Assembly: GCA_964501065.1 (NCBI GenBank)
Contig: CAZCRF010000001.1
Location: forward strand, 127,666 to 191,665
Length of the DNA stretch: 64,000 bases
DNA from: Hallerella sp964501065
GTDB taxonomy: Bacteria > Fibrobacterota > Fibrobacteria > Fibrobacterales > Fibrobacteraceae
Reading direction: 5' to 3'
A program made the translations under genes and the position numbers. Every line of letters starts with the position of its first letter. The first letter of the stretch is position 1. Below, in pieces: positions 63,401 through 64,000 of the stretch. The notes under the pieces were generated by a model. It was given only the letters and a program-made list of their open reading frames with translations. It was not told the origin of the DNA and searched no databases.

Positions 63401-63912
63401 TGGCCTCGAAGGATTTCGCGATCCGGTGGGACGACGAGACCCGCAAAGCCGTCAAGCGCCATGGTGACGGGAAGTACTGCATCGTGGCCTACGCCGTGGA
63501 TTACGCCGTGCCCGACAAGGCCGTCCATGACAAGATGGTGCGCCTTGCCGACGCCATCGCGGCGCATCCGGGAAACGTCGCGGACTCGCTTTGGCCCGAC
63601 CCGAACGATTTTGTGAATTCGTCCGTCGAGTTCGACAGCTTCTTTGTCGACACGAAGGCCCCGGCAATGAGCGGCGGCATATTGCGCGGAGCGCCCTCCG
63701 CACCGGCGTATTCGTCGCTTTCCGGGCCCGCCCGCAAGGGTTCGCGTGCCTATGCGACCGGGGACAGCTTGCTTGAAATTTCATACAGGATAACGGAATC
63801 CCTGGGCGGCCGCGACAGCGTCCCCGTGACGGTCGCCTGGGAATTCGTGCACTTGAATGACACGACGAAGGTGGACCGTGCAGGCGATTCCGACAACGGA
63901 TATGCCGGTTAA
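60445..63912 (+). CDS. Large secreted alpha/beta hydrolase (lipase/PGAP1-like) with Ig-type C-terminal region
   Basis: A 1155-residue exported protein: signal peptide (about 1-21; GLIMFAACCCGMSFAAK) and an alpha/beta-hydrolase domain (about 28-300). The oxyanion-type phrase is VVLVHGAAPENQGFG, the nucleophile elbow is AHSMGG (Ser194), and LVTLDSPHEGTG follows, as in PGAP1-like lipases and acyltransferases. A long alanine-rich helical region with hydrophobic stretches follows (about 230-540; VSGVIAADIGLSAFPVIQVA). Beta-rich Ig/fibronectin-like domains occupy about 700-1155 (YDSSSAHFASNHADENPPEG, YEVPFTVDRTPPAFVLKSEI). AGAGGG lies six bases before the ATG. The end (DRAGDSDNGYAG) falls inside what looks like a domain, so the C-terminus may be truncated. 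A partial, decayed copy lies 1 kb upstream. The substrate is unknown. Confidence 0.78.
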   Translation: MGKIAGLIMFAACCCGMSFAAKPMEALMRYNVVLVHGAAPENQGFGSKCGNDIRNAWNTWKDYVVYQNDTVQNQKVPWNLGDAAGMLGGYENKGVSKLTYWLDSAVFEDTVRYGSEYIYIQRSFANPAASPSHNAHEIGDRTWKGTDNCSVRRSLFEEAQEVRASGAGKLDSLRRDGLKSFRSVPSRNILIAHSMGGVASHEYVTDLNVYNGDVDKLVTLDSPHEGTGALNLLIDMRDYGRQSAEAAVQYLLLTTLGTSICAVAKDPYSVGLALWLLVPTFGLSAAERGVTALVDEFALGEDYAFKRGDSLTRYIFPGADGVTALMTRPAHENMPMVRLLAGKGGMTFSDPNEGSGEVLNFLIPEGISTAVKNAVAQLGGDGSASAVYANVETGLVLGLLGGISVRDVGTTLIPEGSGLATSTEAFNGSLADVRRFAFDAAAHANSVGVARQAARNVAEMAGIVSGVIAADIGLSAFPVIQVAAKVAIALSGAAVLGLDMYETGIADIMESHENAKTRRMLDTLYSAGFSYPKIDGGDESGKIRLMEDFLYERPFVNLGLFVSDSALRAVEPGCYYEAEDADERQLCEVGLYDADGKVVASTGKRNYSEFRKGELKFKSATDWSRMGVKVDRWEKVDGLTPSGEFARNSVPIRHVERYEAPAITVEDWIEKYSFVVDDLMPHRLRQIRMNFNYRGEIAWECDVTKGAGAGDACVVYKRSGGGKWTKLRKERHPVRKNGIFDFEPRKYGYDNLLAIQKDNQNTVTVSTVNKIGLGNSQRFYYLFKATANKLDPVWPKRDAVVNRIRGFGAYASALGYQGFKAEAAKDSIVLQSVDTAVSYPLQDMARNVDWYVDSSLVASGAGETGIVYDSSSAHFASNHADENPPEGEYLWKFVVDIKNVADTVSKDSSNTYEVPFTVDRTPPAFVLKSEIPAVNPDSSPFAARFKWTGREASPDIRAMRVSLGLPRGGSSDRCKAFADFPAMADVASKDFAIRWDDETRKAVKRHGDGKYCIVAYAVDYAVPDKAVHDKMVRLADAIAAHPGNVADSLWPDPNDFVNSSVEFDSFFVDTKAPAMSGGILRGAPSAPAYSSLSGPARKGSRAYATGDSLLEISYRITESLGGRDSVPVTVAWEFVHLNDTTKVDRAGDSDNGYAG

Positions 63913-63945
63913 AATTTTATACAAAACGCTTTTTGTTGGATTTTG

Positions 63946-63974
63946 TTGATTAGGCAAGTCCTTTTCTGTAAATT
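63946..63974 (+). promoter_or_regulatory. Promoter for a gene beyond the right edge
   Basis: TTGATT (63946-63951), 17 bases, TAAATT (63969-63974). The transcript would start near 63981, so the gene must begin after the window edge; the ATG at 63976 is too close to the -10 box to be used. Confidence 0.5.
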
Positions 63975-64000
63975 CATGCGCAAAAAGTGGGCTTTTCCAT

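Noticed and set aside
63976..64000. ATG with an MRKKWAFP reading at the right edge
   Set aside because: Only eight codons are visible, and the ATG would lie upstream of the predicted transcript start from the promoter at 63946-63974.
1..64000. tRNA/rRNA genes, CRISPR arrays, transposases and attachment sites
   Set aside because: I scanned the intergenic stretches for tRNA T-loops and acceptor pairs, regularly spaced repeats and transposase motifs and found none; a covariance or profile search could still reveal a small RNA.

Overview
The window looks like chromosome of a Fibrobacter-type (Fibrobacterota) cellulose- and pectin-degrading bacterium. The main evidence is protein families named from Fibrobacter succinogenes: two TIGR02147 proteins and one FISUMP (Fib_succ_major) lipoprotein. 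Further support comes from secreted proteins sharing a C-terminal module of the form FDxNGN, a GH5 cellulase with poly-serine linkers, a PL11 rhamnogalacturonan lyase, and repeated TATATT -10 boxes placed very close to start codons. No tRNA, rRNA, CRISPR array or intact insertion sequence was found. Everything here is read from sequence alone; family assignments are by recognition, not by search.

Layout. 1-546: left-edge gene of unknown function, cut by the window. 0.7-4.8 kb: MATE transporter and PL11 lyase. 4.8-7.0 kb: TIGR02147 regulator plus LamG lipoprotein, preceded by an array of TGTTCTATA repeats. 7.2-11.0 kb: one operon of aspartokinase, methyltransferase, short ketosynthase-like protein and acyltransferase, the last three resembling part of an aryl-polyene type set. 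11.3-14.8 kb: a sigma-54 activator gene with one nonsense codon, a secreted protein and phosphate acetyltransferase. 15.1-17.5 kb: a second regulator plus LamG-lipoprotein cassette. 17.7-28.0 kb: cysS, then a tight operon gltX, zinc-ribbon/BON protein, WYL regulator, queA, GH57 enzyme and adenine DNA methylase, ending in a small disturbed AT-rich patch.

28.2-34.5 kb: an operon of a carboxymuconolactone-decarboxylase-like protein, a three-gene ABC importer, a class III aminotransferase and MetY, probably for an organosulfur compound. 34.6-36.2 kb: PAP2 phosphatase and a serine hydrolase. 36.3-41.7 kb: three secreted proteins, including a large papain-like protease, bracketed by a nearly identical 128-bp direct repeat. 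41.7-45.6 kb: Nudix, LysR, argD/argB and a ferredoxin. 45.6-51.8 kb: GH5 cellulase, EcsC protein, LysR, FISUMP lipoprotein and an AspT-type transporter. 51.8-57.8 kb: reverse-transsulfuration pair divergent from metH. 57.9-63.9 kb: a decayed copy, a lipoprotein gene and an intact copy of a large secreted alpha/beta hydrolase.

Themes. Polymer degradation (PL11, GH5, protease, CBM-like proteins) is joined to possible surface sensing (the two regulator-lipoprotein cassettes). Sulfur amino-acid metabolism appears twice (importer/MetY operon; mccAB with metH). The most unusual parts are the duplicated regulator-lipoprotein cassettes with inverted-repeat operators, and the mosaic hydrolase locus at the right end, where the decayed copy has lost its nucleophile serine.
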